From Planctomycetes bacterium syqfu (GTDB taxonomy: Bacteria > Planctomycetota > Phycisphaerae > Phycisphaerales > Phycisphaeraceae): DNA of 64,000 nt. Within the stretch, counting starts at the first letter, position 1; each line of letters opens with the position of its first letter. Under the pieces are notes generated by a model. The model made no database searches, had not been told where the DNA came from, and saw only the letters and a program-made list of their open reading frames with translations. The stretch lies in the NCBI GenBank assembly GCA_020974905.1, contig CP087563.1:6324001-6388000 (forward strand). Direction: 5' to 3'. Position numbers and translations under genes: made by a program. Shown here piece after piece: positions 1 through 10,828 of this stretch.

Positions 1-692
1 GTTTATTAACGCATCGTTCGGGTTTGGGGGATTATCTGGATGATGATGCTCAATTACCATTCGAACATTTCCCGCTTAAGCAGTTGGATCATGTACGTGC
101 CTTTCTGCCTTACATCTTGGATGCACCAAGGTATGAAGCAGGGCGTTTTCGTTACAGTTCTGCGGGGTATGTGTTGCTGGGTTTGCTGATCGAAGAACTC
201 ACGGGAGTGTCCTATCAGGATGCAGTCAAGCAGATGATTCTTGAGCCTGCCGATTTAGTGCAAACCGGTTTTGATGCGATGGATAACCCTCTCACGGATT
301 TTGCAGTTGGCGTACTGAGTGATGGTCGATCCAACCTTGCTCATCTCCCAGCAGTGGGTGGGCCCGATGGCGGGATATTGACCAACCTGCCGGATTTGAT
401 TGCTTTCTGGGATTGGTTGAATATGGGGTCAGGACTCAGTGCGAATCATCGTGAATTACTCTTTGAGAAAGTCACGATTCACAATCCGTCTGTTGCTTAT
501 GGGCGTGGGTTTGATGTATTGACTTTTGCGAATCAGACTTGGTGCGGCCACACCGGCAGTGACCCGGGCATCTCTGCTCGTACGGTCTTTGCCCGTGAGT
601 CGGACAGCCATATCATCGTGCTCTGTAATCGCATTTCCATTGCGTTTAAGATATTCAGATTGATCCGAGAAGAGTTGATGAACACTGGCTGA
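1..692 (+). CDS. Serine hydrolase, class C beta-lactamase family (5' partial)
   Basis: The frame is open from base 3, so the gene begins before the window; about 229 residues are visible. The first visible residues, LLTHRSGLGDYL, are the conserved block that follows the SxxK active site in class C beta-lactamase-related hydrolases and peptidases. The second motif, normally YxN, reads Y-S-S in YSSAGYVLLG, so the Asn is replaced. The third motif (KTG/HTG) is seen as CGHTGSDPG near the C-terminus. The family hydrolyses peptides, esters or beta-lactams, often in the periplasm; the substrate cannot be told from sequence. The catalytic Ser and Lys lie outside the window and were not checked. Family placement is firm, function is open. 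Confidence 0.85.
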   Translation, partial: LLTHRSGLGDYLDDDAQLPFEHFPLKQLDHVRAFLPYILDAPRYEAGRFRYSSAGYVLLGLLIEELTGVSYQDAVKQMILEPADLVQTGFDAMDNPLTDFAVGVLSDGRSNLAHLPAVGGPDGGILTNLPDLIAFWDWLNMGSGLSANHRELLFEKVTIHNPSVAYGRGFDVLTFANQTWCGHTGSDPGISARTVFARESDSHIIVLCNRISIAFKIFRLIREELMNTG

Positions 693-758
693 TGAGATGA
701 CGTCAGAGGTGGATATTGATAGGATCGTGCAACTGCGTTAAGTGTCCGGGGACTGTGC

Positions 759-1364
759 ATGTCCGAGCTTGAAGATTCACGAATCCAAATCAAAAATGAC
801 GCTCGATCTTTGGCGGTGACAATCCTGCCACGACCGATGGGGCGGTCATTTGCCCGGATCATGGCCTGGCTGATGTGCTGGGCGTTTGCATCATCACTGA
901 TGCTCTATGCAGGCGTCTACTTCTGGCAATTCACATCCATGCATGCTGAAGGTATCCGTGGCGGGGGATTGGCCAAGGCTTTTATCCTCATTGCCATGCT
1001 GTTCTGGTTCGGATTGTGGTTTAAGCGGGGGATGCGCAGCCTCTGGAAGCTGGCCTGGTGTCTGACCGGCCGACACGAACTCTTCGTCAGCGTCAATACC
1101 TTCGTATCCACCCGCTATTGCTGTGGCTTCAAGTGCGAAAAAAAATTGCATCTCCCGGACATCAAACACCTGCACGTGATGCGCGATGAGGAATTAACCG
1201 AGAGTATGGACGTTTCCGAGTTGCTGCTGGACAACAGCTACCTGTCCTACCAACAACGCGGCGTCTTCCGATACATGCATTTTGAGATGTCAGTGGGGGC
1301 GCTAAGTGAGATTTTTTCGGAGATTCGCAGATTACTTCCGGGGTGTTGTGATAAACAATCGTGA
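759..1364 (+). CDS. Hypothetical membrane protein, PH-like C-terminal part
   Basis: A 201-residue protein with two hydrophobic helices (about residues 30-55 and 68-90), then a soluble C-terminal half rich in Cys and charged residues. A GGGGA stretch in front of the ATG can serve as ribosome binding site. Its layout (two helices, then a beta-rich segment with a conserved-looking strand pattern, then a short helix with EIRRLLP) matches the next gene, which ends in EINQLLP, so the two are probably tandem paralogues; they are separated by only about 30 bases and are likely cotranscribed. The layout also recalls the bacterial PH-domain membrane proteins at 19,557-21,715. No catalytic motif was seen. 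Function unknown. Confidence 0.7.
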   Translation: MSELEDSRIQIKNDARSLAVTILPRPMGRSFARIMAWLMCWAFASSLMLYAGVYFWQFTSMHAEGIRGGGLAKAFILIAMLFWFGLWFKRGMRSLWKLAWCLTGRHELFVSVNTFVSTRYCCGFKCEKKLHLPDIKHLHVMRDEELTESMDVSELLLDNSYLSYQQRGVFRYMHFEMSVGALSEIFSEIRRLLPGCCDKQS

Positions 1365-1394
1365 TTGAACCAGTTTGGGTGGGAAGCGATTACC

Positions 1395-2012
1395 ATGGCT
1401 TTGATTAAACCGGCACAACCGAGACATCGAAAAGAAGTCATTTTGAATGGCTTACGCTATATCATCCCAGCTCAGCGACAGTGGCTTGGGATGTTGTTTA
1501 TGGTTGCTTGGTTATCTGTGTGGGCAATTGCTGAAATTGGAATTTTGAGCTTTTGCTTCTCTTGCATCAGGTCGATTTGGACGGACGGTTTGCCAAAAGG
1601 AGGGGCACTATTCGGTGGGGCATTTATCGGTCTATTGATCACTATTTGGCTGGCATTTTGGACATATGGCGGGATGGTCGCGATTGCATCGATTGTCTGG
1701 CAGCTTTTCGGCAGAGAAATCCTTACAGTAACGCCTTTGATTTTGAGCATTGAAAATCGAGCATTGTGTTTGAAACGTTCCTATGAATACCCAATCTCCG
1801 AGGTAAAAGATATTCGTGTGAATCGCTGGCCGGTTTCTAGTGATGACGATAAGCAGACAGAGGATGAGGCAGGTGGTTTGGCAATGGATCACGGGATGGC
1901 CACGATTTATTTCGCTCAAGAGATCGAAGAAGCTGAAGCCAAATGGATCTGGTCAGAGATTAATCAATTGCTACCCGAGCATTGTACGGATGTATTTCAT
2001 GCAAGTGTTTGA
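1395..2012 (+). CDS. Hypothetical membrane protein, paralogue of the preceding gene
   Basis: About 205 residues from the ATG at 1395, which has a weak GGGAAG upstream; a TTG at 1365, directly after the stop of the previous gene, is an alternative start. Two hydrophobic helices lie at about residues 28-55 and 68-95, followed by a soluble domain with an Asp/Glu-rich insert (SDDDKQTEDEAGG) and a C-terminal helix ending in EINQLLPEHC. The shared helix order and C-terminus point to duplication with its upstream neighbour. No enzymatic motif is visible. The pair is followed by a hairpin terminator at 2114-2150 that works in both directions. Function unknown. Confidence 0.7.
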   Translation: MALIKPAQPRHRKEVILNGLRYIIPAQRQWLGMLFMVAWLSVWAIAEIGILSFCFSCIRSIWTDGLPKGGALFGGAFIGLLITIWLAFWTYGGMVAIASIVWQLFGREILTVTPLILSIENRALCLKRSYEYPISEVKDIRVNRWPVSSDDDKQTEDEAGGLAMDHGMATIYFAQEIEEAEAKWIWSEINQLLPEHCTDVFHASV

Positions 2013-2113
2013 TCAAGATATCAAGCCCGTCAGATTCGACCTTTGGTCTCATCTGGTAGCTTGGGGTTGTTGATTGGGATCAAGTGAATGAGAAGCAGCA
2101 GGGCGATGGGCGC

Positions 2114-2150
2114 GTAAAAAAAGCACTGATCAAAGACCAGTGCTTTTTGT
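2114..2150. terminator. Bidirectional terminator between the membrane pair and the 16S unit
   Basis: A perfect 8-bp stem, AAGCACTG with CAGTGCTT and a 9-nt loop, has A residues on its left and T residues on its right. It can end the plus-strand pair above and the minus-strand 16S transcript. Confidence 0.8.
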
Positions 2151-2168
2151 TTTGTTAGTGAAAATCAC

Positions 2169-2189
2169 TGACAAGTAAACAGTTTGTAC
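2169..2189. repeat. Left arm of pre-16S processing stem
   Basis: This 21-base segment is the exact reverse complement of 4117-4137. The two arms enclose the whole 16S gene, so in the transcript they can pair into a long duplex of the kind cut by RNase III in other bacteria. Pairing seems to extend further outward with interruptions (AGTGA..ATC on this arm). Confidence 0.85.
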
Positions 2190-2297
2190 ATGCTTCGCTC
2201 AATGTTGCCATCAAGCTATCCCTTCGAGAAGGGGCAAGGATGTGCTGACAGATCAGGGAGACAGATCTCTCTGTTTTCCCTGTCTACGTATATCCCG

Positions 2298-3814
<1,517 letters not shown>

Positions 3815-3903
3815 ATTCGTTGCAACTCCCACAAGGGGAGATAAGCTTCAAATGTTTGAAGGCGATCTTGGTTACCTTTACTGTTTGAAAGTAAAAGGGT
3901 CGC

Positions 3904-3931
3904 CAATCAGATGTTCAAAGACATCTGATTG
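3904..3931 (-). promoter_or_regulatory. 16S leader hairpin with boxA-like loop
   Basis: A perfect 11-bp inverted repeat (CAATCAGATGT / ACATCTGATTG, 6-nt loop) lies about 90 bases before the 16S 5' end. Read on the minus strand, stem edge and loop give TGTCTTTGAACA, close to the boxA antitermination element TGCTCTTTAACA. A second, weaker hairpin with a similar TTTGAA loop lies at about 3863-3905. The boxA role is an inference from similarity. Confidence 0.55.
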
Positions 3932-4116
3932 TTTAAAAAACTCACAATCATTACAAATTAAAAAAGGGGTACTTTTTTCTTTGGTATGCATCATAAGAAT
4001 GTGAGCCCGCAAGTTTCATCGGCTGTGAACCCGATTCCCTTGCTTGGATAATTTTATCCTCAAGCGGCCGGTTTATGAACCCGACTCGCAGGAGGTCACA
4101 TCCTCACGCATATGTC

Positions 4117-4137
4117 GTACAAACTGTTTACTTGTCA
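4117..4137. repeat. Right arm of pre-16S processing stem
   Basis: Exact 21-base reverse complement of 2169-2189, placed between the rRNA promoter and the 16S 5' end. See the left arm. Confidence 0.85.
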
Positions 4138-4240
4138 AAGATCGTCACTTAGAAGCTTTAGCAACTTCTTGTTTTTCAGTGACTTGTCACTCGGCGTCGC
4201 GTTGTTTTGCGTTGCGTTGTGCGTCACTTGTGAGGGAGGA

Positions 4241-4268
4241 ATTATGCTGATTTAAATTCATCTGTCAA
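4241..4268 (-). promoter_or_regulatory. Promoter of the 16S rRNA unit
   Basis: On the minus strand a consensus -35 TTGACA (plus 4263-4268) is followed after 16 bases by CATAAT (plus 4241-4246), five of six matches to the -10 consensus. It points at the 16S gene and lies about 100 bases upstream of the processing stem. Start of transcription would be near 4233. Confidence 0.8.
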
Positions 4269-4909
4269 CCGCATGGGTTCGTTATTTCGGAATTTTTTTC
4301 ATCCCGATCAGCTCGTCGCTCCCTGACGAGAAGAACCATTGTGCCATAAAACCGATTGTGTGTCAATCATTATCAATCAATTTACAACAAGTTAGAAAAG
4401 ATCAGCCTCTGCAGGTACTTAGGTCTGAAATCGTTATTCTGACCCCGAAAAAAACTTTGGAATTGTGCCCAAAATCCCGGCAATCGACCCTAAATAGGGG
4501 TCGCGCGCGCAGTTTTCGGGCACTGAAACCATCCGATTTTGCTCTCCGCCAACCCTCAAACACCCCCAAATTCCTCCTCGACACCCCGTTTTTCTACCAT
4601 GCAAGGCCTTGGGTAAGGCACTTTTACACGGATATTTGTGGATAACCTGTCGATAAGACTGAGCTAATCATATCCCAATTGGCAGATTTGCCTTCTGAAA
4701 GTCGGATCATGCCCTCAAAATCAGAGCCATGGCCTTCGATTTGGCATCTTTGTCTCTGTTTTGGGGTGGGGCAGTCGCTATATTTGACCTTCAGGCCGCT
4801 CAGTTGCAGTCATCAAGACATGCAAATCGGCATCGGACGCACTGAAAATGGGAATGAGCACGACTTCATAGATGAGCGACGGTCTCTTGGGCATCGGGAA
4901 CTCTGTTAT
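4269..4909. other. Long non-coding gap upstream of the nucleotidyltransferase
   Basis: No convincing protein or RNA gene is seen here. Some stretches are open in all codons, but their translations are rich in Trp, Cys, Ser and Pro and do not look like protein. The region may hold promoter sites for the divergent rRNA unit and the nucleotidyltransferase; none beyond the rRNA promoter was identified. Confidence 0.5.
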
Positions 4910-5623
4910 ATGGCTGATTTCACACACAATCCTGCAGAAACATCCCAATTACCAGCATCAATCCTGTGTCATCGCTTGCTTGAACCGATTGCAACTTGCC
5001 CGCAAGTTTCGCGGGTGGTGGTGTTCGGATCATTGGCAGGTGATGCAGCAGATGCCTACAGCGATGTGGACTTGTTGGTGGCGGTTGAGGATGAACAAGC
5101 TGCGTGGGATGTGACTAGCATTATCAGGCGAACGTTGCAGGTACTTTTTTACAGGATGTTTTCAAGCGATCGTCAGCCGGCAGGGCGGTATTGGTTTGCA
5201 GGTCAATCGCCGTTGACACGTTTGGATATCAGTTTTCACACGCCTGAACAACTGGCAATGATCTGTCAGACACGCATGTACCAGGGACATCCAATTGCAT
5301 GCCGGGAGTTGTATCGACGTGAACCTGTATGCCGTGTTTCCAGTGACGTGACGTCTGCATCATCACAGTTACAGCTACCACTTCAGATCACTGAATTGGA
5401 AGCACACTTCGGTTCGTGCATCTATCGCCTGAGCCGTGCGATCAGTTGCGCGATGCGCAGTCAGCCATATCGACACCGTCTTGAAGACTGTGTGCAGGAC
5501 CTGCAACAAGCCATGACACAAACACAAACTCATCGCTTAGCAGGAGGGGATGGCCACGCATTGGGGCATGCACTATTGCAACTGGTCAAGACTTTGGCCC
5601 TGGATCACGCTGCGGATGTCTGA
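4910..5623 (+). CDS. Nucleotidyltransferase-domain protein (Pol beta/MNT type)
   Basis: About 237 residues from the ATG at 4910. The block [20 protein letters not shown] is the classic GSx10DxD motif of minimal nucleotidyltransferases: GS binds the nucleotide phosphates and the two Asp residues bind metal. The C-terminal half is helical and may be a substrate or HEPN-like domain. The frame is open further upstream to 4679, but that part is unlike protein (many Cys and Trp), so the internal ATG was chosen; GGGAA lies about 10 bases before it. Family members add nucleotides to small molecules, tRNA or partner toxins; no partner HEPN gene is adjacent. The 3' end overlaps the convergent chemoreceptor gene by 19 bases. 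Domain call firm, role unknown. Confidence 0.75.
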   Translation: MADFTHNPAETSQLPASILCHRLLEPIATCPQVSRVVVFGSLAGDAADAYSDVDLLVAVEDEQAAWDVTSIIRRTLQVLFYRMFSSDRQPAGRYWFAGQSPLTRLDISFHTPEQLAMICQTRMYQGHPIACRELYRREPVCRVSSDVTSASSQLQLPLQITELEAHFGSCIYRLSRAISCAMRSQPYRHRLEDCVQDLQQAMTQTQTHRLAGGDGHALGHALLQLVKTLALDHAADV

Positions 5624-7035
5624 CGTTCACCCACCAACAGTTTCAATCGCGTGACAACCTGATCGACATCACGAGCCTGTGTGCTGAGCGTTTCGGAGAT
5701 GGCGGCTTCTTCCTCGGAGTTGGCAGCGTTTTGCTGAGCCAGTTGATTGAGTTGATCGACTGCTCTTGAGACTTGATGCATCGACTCGCGTTGTTCCTTG
5801 TCGGTGTTTGCAATGCGCAATGTTAATTCACTGACATGGTTGGCGCTTTGCTGCATCTTGTCCAATGATTGGATGACTTCCTCGTTGATCGTCACGCCGG
5901 TCTCTGCGTTGTGTACCGCATCACCGATCAATTCACTGGTGCTTTTTGCCGCTTCAGAAGACCGGTGTGCCAGGCTTCTCACTTCATCGGCAACGACGGC
6001 AAATCCTTTACCCGCTTCACCGGCGCGGGCGGCTTCGACTGCGGCATTCAGGGCCAGTAAGTTCGTTCGGAAGGCGATTTCCTCGATGGTTTTGATGATG
6101 CCGGCGGTTTGATCGGCTGAGGCTTTGATCTGGTGCATGGCGTTGCTCAGTCGGTCGATGGCTTCGTTGCCGTCCTGGACATCGCGTAATGTCTGCTGCG
6201 AATGCTGGCGGGATTCGGTGAGATCATGACTGTTGCGATCGTTGCGTGAGTTCAGTTCGCTGATGGTTGCTGTGATCTGTTCGATGCCTGCTGCCTGTTG
6301 TGTCGCACCAGCAGCAAGGGTTTGACTGGTTTGGGCGATTTGGCTTGCAGCCTGTGTCACTTCATGGGAACGGGCGGTCAAAGTCACCACGGTCTGGTTG
6401 AGCAGACGGTTGAGCGATGTGCTGACCCACACGGTAAACACCACGCAGAGTACACCAATGATCAAGCCACCGAATTGCACGCTCATAAGCATATTGGTCT
6501 TGGCTTCGGTTGCACGCTGCATCATGCCGACTGCTGCGTTCATTTCCTTGAGCAGGGTCATGTTCTGTGCCAGGGCATCGTTGATGTGTTTGGCATCGGT
6601 GGGTTGCCTGCCGGTGAGCATGGCATCAAGCGTGCCTTCGAATGTCTTCCAAAGTTGTGTGACCTTCTGAAGCTGAGCAGCGACTGGGCCGATGGACGGC
6701 GGACATTGAGCGTAGGTGGTTTTGTCATTGATGACGAATTGCTCGGGCGCCTGACCGCCATCCCGCAACGCGGTGAGTGTCATGTCAAAGACCTTCATGG
6801 TCATGCGGGTCTGAGCAATCGCCTTCTCGTCAGACTTGCCATCGTGCATGTGCTGAAGACTGACCATCATTTCTTTGAACATCTTTTGCGTGAGCATGCG
6901 CTGACGACCTGCAAGGTTGATGTTCTGACCATCAAACTTCTGGCCGTTGACCACCCAGCTTGTGGTGGCAACCATCGCAACAATGACAAGTGTCGGTAAC
7001 AGTCCAAGCAACAGCAGGCGGGTGCGTAGTTTCAT
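5605..7035 (-). CDS. Methyl-accepting chemotaxis protein with PilJ-type sensor domain
   Basis: A 476-residue membrane receptor. A first helix (about 7-29) leads to an extracytoplasmic domain whose [13 protein letters not shown] block is the signature of the type IV pilus transducer (PilJ) sensor family, followed by a second helix (about 183-205). The cytoplasmic part is the signalling coiled coil; the highly conserved hairpin tip reads [20 protein letters not shown]. No clear HAMP domain is seen between membrane and coil. Such proteins pass a ligand or surface signal to CheA/CheW-like kinases controlling motility. No other chemotaxis gene lies in the window. The stop overlaps the end of the convergent nucleotidyltransferase gene. 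Confidence 0.95.
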   Translation of the reverse strand: MKLRTRLLLLGLLPTLVIVAMVATTSWVVNGQKFDGQNINLAGRQRMLTQKMFKEMMVSLQHMHDGKSDEKAIAQTRMTMKVFDMTLTALRDGGQAPEQFVINDKTTYAQCPPSIGPVAAQLQKVTQLWKTFEGTLDAMLTGRQPTDAKHINDALAQNMTLLKEMNAAVGMMQRATEAKTNMLMSVQFGGLIIGVLCVVFTVWVSTSLNRLLNQTVVTLTARSHEVTQAASQIAQTSQTLAAGATQQAAGIEQITATISELNSRNDRNSHDLTESRQHSQQTLRDVQDGNEAIDRLSNAMHQIKASADQTAGIIKTIEEIAFRTNLLALNAAVEAARAGEAGKGFAVVADEVRSLAHRSSEAAKSTSELIGDAVHNAETGVTINEEVIQSLDKMQQSANHVSELTLRIANTDKEQRESMHQVSRAVDQLNQLAQQNAANSEEEAAISETLSTQARDVDQVVTRLKLLVGERQTSAA

Positions 7036-7366
7036 GTGACGAGATCCAACTTGAGGTTTATGTTCAACAGCACAACAACAAACTGGAAAATAGACATCCA
7101 GAATTAGAATTCGTATCGGATTTATATACCCCGCTCTTAAGCTTTTAAACTGAATAACTCAATGGGGCCCCATATTCAGTGACCTCAACCAACATTGGAT
7201 CAGTCCATAACGTGAACAGACGTGTTATCACGACGTTTCAGGGAAATGGTGAAACGATGAGTGGCAATAATGCGTTTAACTGGCGTGTATAACGACGTTC
7301 GACATGCGATGCATCACACGCATCGGTCGTTATGACAACGCTAAACCAAATGGAAATGACTGGGTA
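7036..7366. other. Intergenic gap upstream of the chemoreceptor
   Basis: No gene, hairpin terminator or repeat was recognised. It should hold the promoter of the chemoreceptor on the minus strand; a clear consensus was not found. Confidence 0.4.
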
Positions 7367-7573
7367 TTACAAGCCGAAGACTTCACGCAAAGTCACGTCC
7401 ATGAGACTTTCAGCCTTGAGATTGGGGCAGTCATGACACTGCTGCTGGCATTCGTCGTGTTGCTCATCATGTTGATGATCCTGATGCGAACTGCAAGTAC
7501 GATCAGCTTCAACCGCATCACCGTCGGATACCGTTTGGCTCAGATAAGCCGGTTTGTCATGAATGCGGGGCAT
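7367..7573 (-). CDS. Small His/Cys-rich hypothetical protein
   Basis: A 68-residue protein starting MPRIHDKPAYLSQ. The start is well supported: GGAGGAGAA lies at ideal distance before the ATG. The middle is unusually rich in His, Cys, Gln and Asp, including SSHQDHQHDEQHDECQQQ directly followed by C-H-D-C, giving a Cx3Cx2C cluster surrounded by six His. This composition suggests metal binding, but no known family was recognised. There is no signal peptide or membrane helix, so it should be cytoplasmic. An overlapping plus-strand frame (7304-7594) has no ribosome binding site and looks like the complement of this gene. Confidence 0.6.
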   Translation of the reverse strand: MPRIHDKPAYLSQTVSDGDAVEADRTCSSHQDHQHDEQHDECQQQCHDCPNLKAESLMDVTLREVFGL

Positions 7574-7752
7574 GGGATTCTCCTCCGTCCGTGATGTCAC
7601 AGGATAAACAAACCTGTAAATCCAGCTTTTTATCATATCAATAGACCTTCATATCCGGCAAGTTTACGGCAACATATTCTTCTCAGAGAAAGCTGGCTGG
7701 TTGTAAAAATGAGTGATTCAGTAAACGTTTTATAAAATATTTTTTCAAAAAC

Positions 7753-7780
7753 TTGGCGAAGGCCAAACCGGCGCTACAAT
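7753..7780 (+). promoter_or_regulatory. Candidate promoter for the secreted beta-helix protein
   Basis: TTGGCG (7753-7758) and TACAAT (7775-7780) are 16 bases apart. The -10 matches five of six positions, the -35 four. Transcription would start near 7787, leaving a leader of about 90 nt. Confidence 0.45.
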
Positions 7781-7875
7781 CAGATAAGTTGATGTTTTCA
7801 TCATTCCTTCCGGCATAAATCCGCACACTTTCAAGCCATGTTCATGGCCAGCGCTTATCGTACGGAGACACAACC

Positions 7876-10635
7876 ATGAGAGACCGGATCAGTCTTGGAT
7901 TCGCCAGTGTTTTGCTTTTTGCCTTGTCATTTCCACTGCATGCCTCAAACATCACCTATCACGACAACGTTGCCTTTGCCCAATTCCCAACGGACCTGCA
8001 AGCCAATGCCTCATTACACGATTGGGAGAACGGCTTCCTGGATGTGACCATGACACCTTTCGGGGCGGACCCCACTGGTGTCATCGATGCCACCGCTGCG
8101 TTGCAGAAAGCCATCGACTATGCCTACGACTGTAATCTCGTGGTCTTCTTCCCCGAGGGCACTTACCGTGTCAGTGGCCAATTGCGCATGATCCATCAAC
8201 AACCGCCGTCGGGCAGTCCCTACAGTCAAACCAAGTTCGTTCACAAACTCGTCGGTGCAACGCGCGCCGCACAACGCCCGGTGATCCGGCTGGCTGATCA
8301 GTCGACGGTGACGGACAACATCCTGATGCTCTTTCGCTACGAGTTTCTCGATGGTTCGACCGACAGTTCAAGACACTACGCTGCGGAGCTGCGCAACATT
8401 GACATAGACATGGGCAACAACCCAACGGTCACCGCGTTGAGCATGAATGGCGCCCAGTATTGTGTGATGGAAAATGTAGCCATCCACGGGCAGGCATTTG
8501 ATACCGGGATTTACAATCTCCCCGGCTCCGGTGGTTCAGTCAGAAACATCAGCATCACCGGCGGTCGTGTTGGCATTAACCAATCCAACTATCGTCCCAA
8601 CCCCACGATTGTCGGCCTGCGTCTATCCGGCCAAAGTGAGATCGGTCTTCGCGTCGGTGAGTCGCGTGGTGCAGTCACCCTGATTGGCTTTGCGATCTCT
8701 GGTTCATCGACGGATGCCAATTACCTGCCGATCAGCCTGCCGAGCAATTACAACGTCACCGGCAGCGTCTCACGTGCAAATCTGAATCTCATCGATGGCA
8801 CCATCGACTTCCGTGCTGCTGGTGGGACCGCCATCAACAACAAGAATGCGGACGTTGTCATCAAAAATGTCTACATCCGTGCTGCCAATCTCATCGACTC
8901 CGGTTCGGTCAACGGCAGTAGGGACATCCTTACAGGCAATGTCTCCAGATGGTATCGCATCCCGCAATACCAATTCATCAACGGCAGCGATGACAGTCAC
9001 ATCAACTTCGATGGCATCGATCAAAACCCGCTTGACGATGACTACGTGGACTACGATTCACCCGTGTGGAACTACACCGCCGATGACATGATCCGTAAGC
9101 ACATCTGCCAATACTTCCCCACGCATGAGCAGTCGGTGGTTAACGTGTGCACGGACTATGGCGTGAGTCGTGATGATGACTCAGACGATGATGCGATCGG
9201 TATCCAGCAGGCGATTGATGATGCTGCCAATCCCAATCATGCCAACTTCGGCAAGGCCGTGTTTATCCCGCGTGGCATATTCCATATCAGTCAACCGATT
9301 GTTCTCAAGGCAGGGGCGCAACTCATCGGTGCTGCCAACAACATCTCCGTCATCCATGCCCATCGCACATGGAAACCTGCCAGCCAAACGCAGATGATCC
9401 AAACCGTCTCCGCAACGACGGGTAAGCCGATTTACCTGTCCTACCTTGCCCTCATCCGCACACTCCCCAAAGGCACCGAGCAGCAGGGCTGTGAGTACGT
9501 CGGATACCTGAAGGTGGACTATCACAAGACATTCATCAAAGACATCCAGACCGGATCGCTGGCATACAACGACAAGTGGTCCGACCCGACCTATTCACAT
9601 GCGACGCTTGCTCGTCTGGAATCGCATGCAGGCGGCAAGTGGTACAACTGTGTCCTGATGGGCGGTGTGTCTGATCCAGAGAACAATCCAAACACCAATC
9701 TGGATGCAGCACAACTGAAAATCTCAAGCACACATGACATGATTTTCTACAACTCATCCGTCGAACATGCCAGCTTCGGCAATGGTGACCGTTACATCAA
9801 TCAGGCTCAGAACCTTTACATGTTCGGTATCAAGCATGAGTCGGGCTACAACATCGCCCGCATCGTTGACAGTCGCAATCTTCTGCTCTCAGGTGGATCA
9901 GGCAATTTATCAATCTCTAGCAGCACACAGGATCCGTTGATCGAGATCGTAAACAGTGATGATCTGGAAATCAGTTTGCTCAGTCGCAAGCATGGCAGCA
10001 GTGAGCCGACGTCACGCCTGTTTCTCAATGACGGTTTCACCATGCTCAATGCCTATGACAACATCGGTGTCTATCGCGTGGGTAATGCGCCGTTGACGGT
10101 TCCCACGATCAGCTATGACATTGAAAATCTGGACATGTCCACAGCCAACGGTTTACAGGATTCGGGTGGAAATCTGACGGTGTCCAACGGTGTTGCATCA
10201 TTAAACAGTGCGACCGTGCTCACGCACAGCATGGCGGATGACTTTGAATTGAATCTGGATTTGGCAACGACTTCGCCCGGCTCACAGAGTTGGTTCGTCG
10301 GTCATCTTTATCTGCGGTACCTGGATGCTGACAATCATTATCTGTTAAGACTTGAACCCAACGGCGCGATTAAATTTCTCAAGGAAGTTGATGGCGTGAG
10401 TACCGTCATTCAATCCGTCTGGAACACCGGCCTGCAGGTCGATGTCATGAATCACTACCGTATTGTGATGCGAGGCAGTTCGATTCAACTTTATGTCACC
10501 GCGCCCGGTGGCAGTGAGCAATTGATCCTCGACAGTGAGGCATGCAGTCAGATTCAAACCGGTTATGTCGGCGTGTTTGCCCGCAGCAGCACGGTTTCGT
10601 TCGACAATCTACGCTTAACGCCGTTGTTTAAATGA
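7876..10635 (+). CDS. Secreted beta-helix glycoside hydrolase-like protein (GH55/pectate lyase-3 type)
   Basis: A 919-residue exported protein with a signal peptide (MRDRISLGFASVLLFALSFP, cleavage near HAS-N). Two pectate-lyase-3 type modules are visible: the first has GADPTGVIDATAALQKAID and FFPEGTYRVSG (about 55-105), the second GVSRDDDSDDDAIGIQQAID and FIPRGIFHIS (about 430-480). This paired beta-helix layout is that of GH55 exo-beta-1,3-glucanases and related enzymes. A C-terminal jelly-roll domain (about 780-919) resembles concanavalin-type carbohydrate-binding domains. The start has GGAGA upstream. It probably acts outside the cytoplasm on a polysaccharide; beta-1,3-glucan is only a family-based guess. 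No other polysaccharide gene is adjacent. Confidence 0.8.
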   Translation: MRDRISLGFASVLLFALSFPLHASNITYHDNVAFAQFPTDLQANASLHDWENGFLDVTMTPFGADPTGVIDATAALQKAIDYAYDCNLVVFFPEGTYRVSGQLRMIHQQPPSGSPYSQTKFVHKLVGATRAAQRPVIRLADQSTVTDNILMLFRYEFLDGSTDSSRHYAAELRNIDIDMGNNPTVTALSMNGAQYCVMENVAIHGQAFDTGIYNLPGSGGSVRNISITGGRVGINQSNYRPNPTIVGLRLSGQSEIGLRVGESRGAVTLIGFAISGSSTDANYLPISLPSNYNVTGSVSRANLNLIDGTIDFRAAGGTAINNKNADVVIKNVYIRAANLIDSGSVNGSRDILTGNVSRWYRIPQYQFINGSDDSHINFDGIDQNPLDDDYVDYDSPVWNYTADDMIRKHICQYFPTHEQSVVNVCTDYGVSRDDDSDDDAIGIQQAIDDAANPNHANFGKAVFIPRGIFHISQPIVLKAGAQLIGAANNISVIHAHRTWKPASQTQMIQTVSATTGKPIYLSYLALIRTLPKGTEQQGCEYVGYLKVDYHKTFIKDIQTGSLAYNDKWSDPTYSHATLARLESHAGGKWYNCVLMGGVSDPENNPNTNLDAAQLKISSTHDMIFYNSSVEHASFGNGDRYINQAQNLYMFGIKHESGYNIARIVDSRNLLLSGGSGNLSISSSTQDPLIEIVNSDDLEISLLSRKHGSSEPTSRLFLNDGFTMLNAYDNIGVYRVGNAPLTVPTISYDIENLDMSTANGLQDSGGNLTVSNGVASLNSATVLTHSMADDFELNLDLATTSPGSQSWFVGHLYLRYLDADNHYLLRLEPNGAIKFLKEVDGVSTVIQSVWNTGLQVDVMNHYRIVMRGSSIQLYVTAPGGSEQLILDSEACSQIQTGYVGVFARSSTVSFDNLRLTPLFK

Positions 10636-10696
10636 TGGTTGTTAGTGGTTGTTTATAGCAATCCACAAAATGAATCTACATGCTTTGATATTGATT

Positions 10697-10788
10697 CGTC
10701 ATTCCGGCGAAGGCGGGAATCCAGTGGCATTCTGTGCACACATGCAAATTCCACTGGACTCCCAACTTCTGGGGGCGCGGGAGTGACG
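10697..10788. repeat. 90-bp palindromic repeat, family A copy 1
   Basis: Two REP-like hairpins facing each other: an ATTCCgg..cGGGAAT type arm on the left, an ACTCCC..GGGAGT type arm on the right, joined by CCAGTGGCATTCTGTGCACA and a related spacer. The outer ends are CGTCA and TGACG. The right arm of this copy carries an altered inner part (AACTTCTGGGGG). Other copies: 26466, 27526, 37461, 49682 and 60442. Confidence 0.85.
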
Positions 10789-10828
10789 GGAAGTAGAGAT
10801 TCATTCTTTAAACTGCTCCGACGTTGGA

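Noticed and set aside
4679-4909. Upstream extension of the nucleotidyltransferase frame
   Set aside because: Rich in Trp, Cys and Ser, no ribosome binding site at the TTG; the ATG at 4910 fits better.
6298-6999. Long plus-strand frame (233 codons) opposite the chemoreceptor
   Set aside because: Mirror frame of a gene with typical family sequence; Cys/His-rich and without similarity.
7304-7594. Plus-strand frame of 96 codons overlapping the His/Cys-rich gene
   Set aside because: No ribosome binding site; its hydrophobic run is the complement of the His/Gln/Asp-rich codons of the minus-strand gene.
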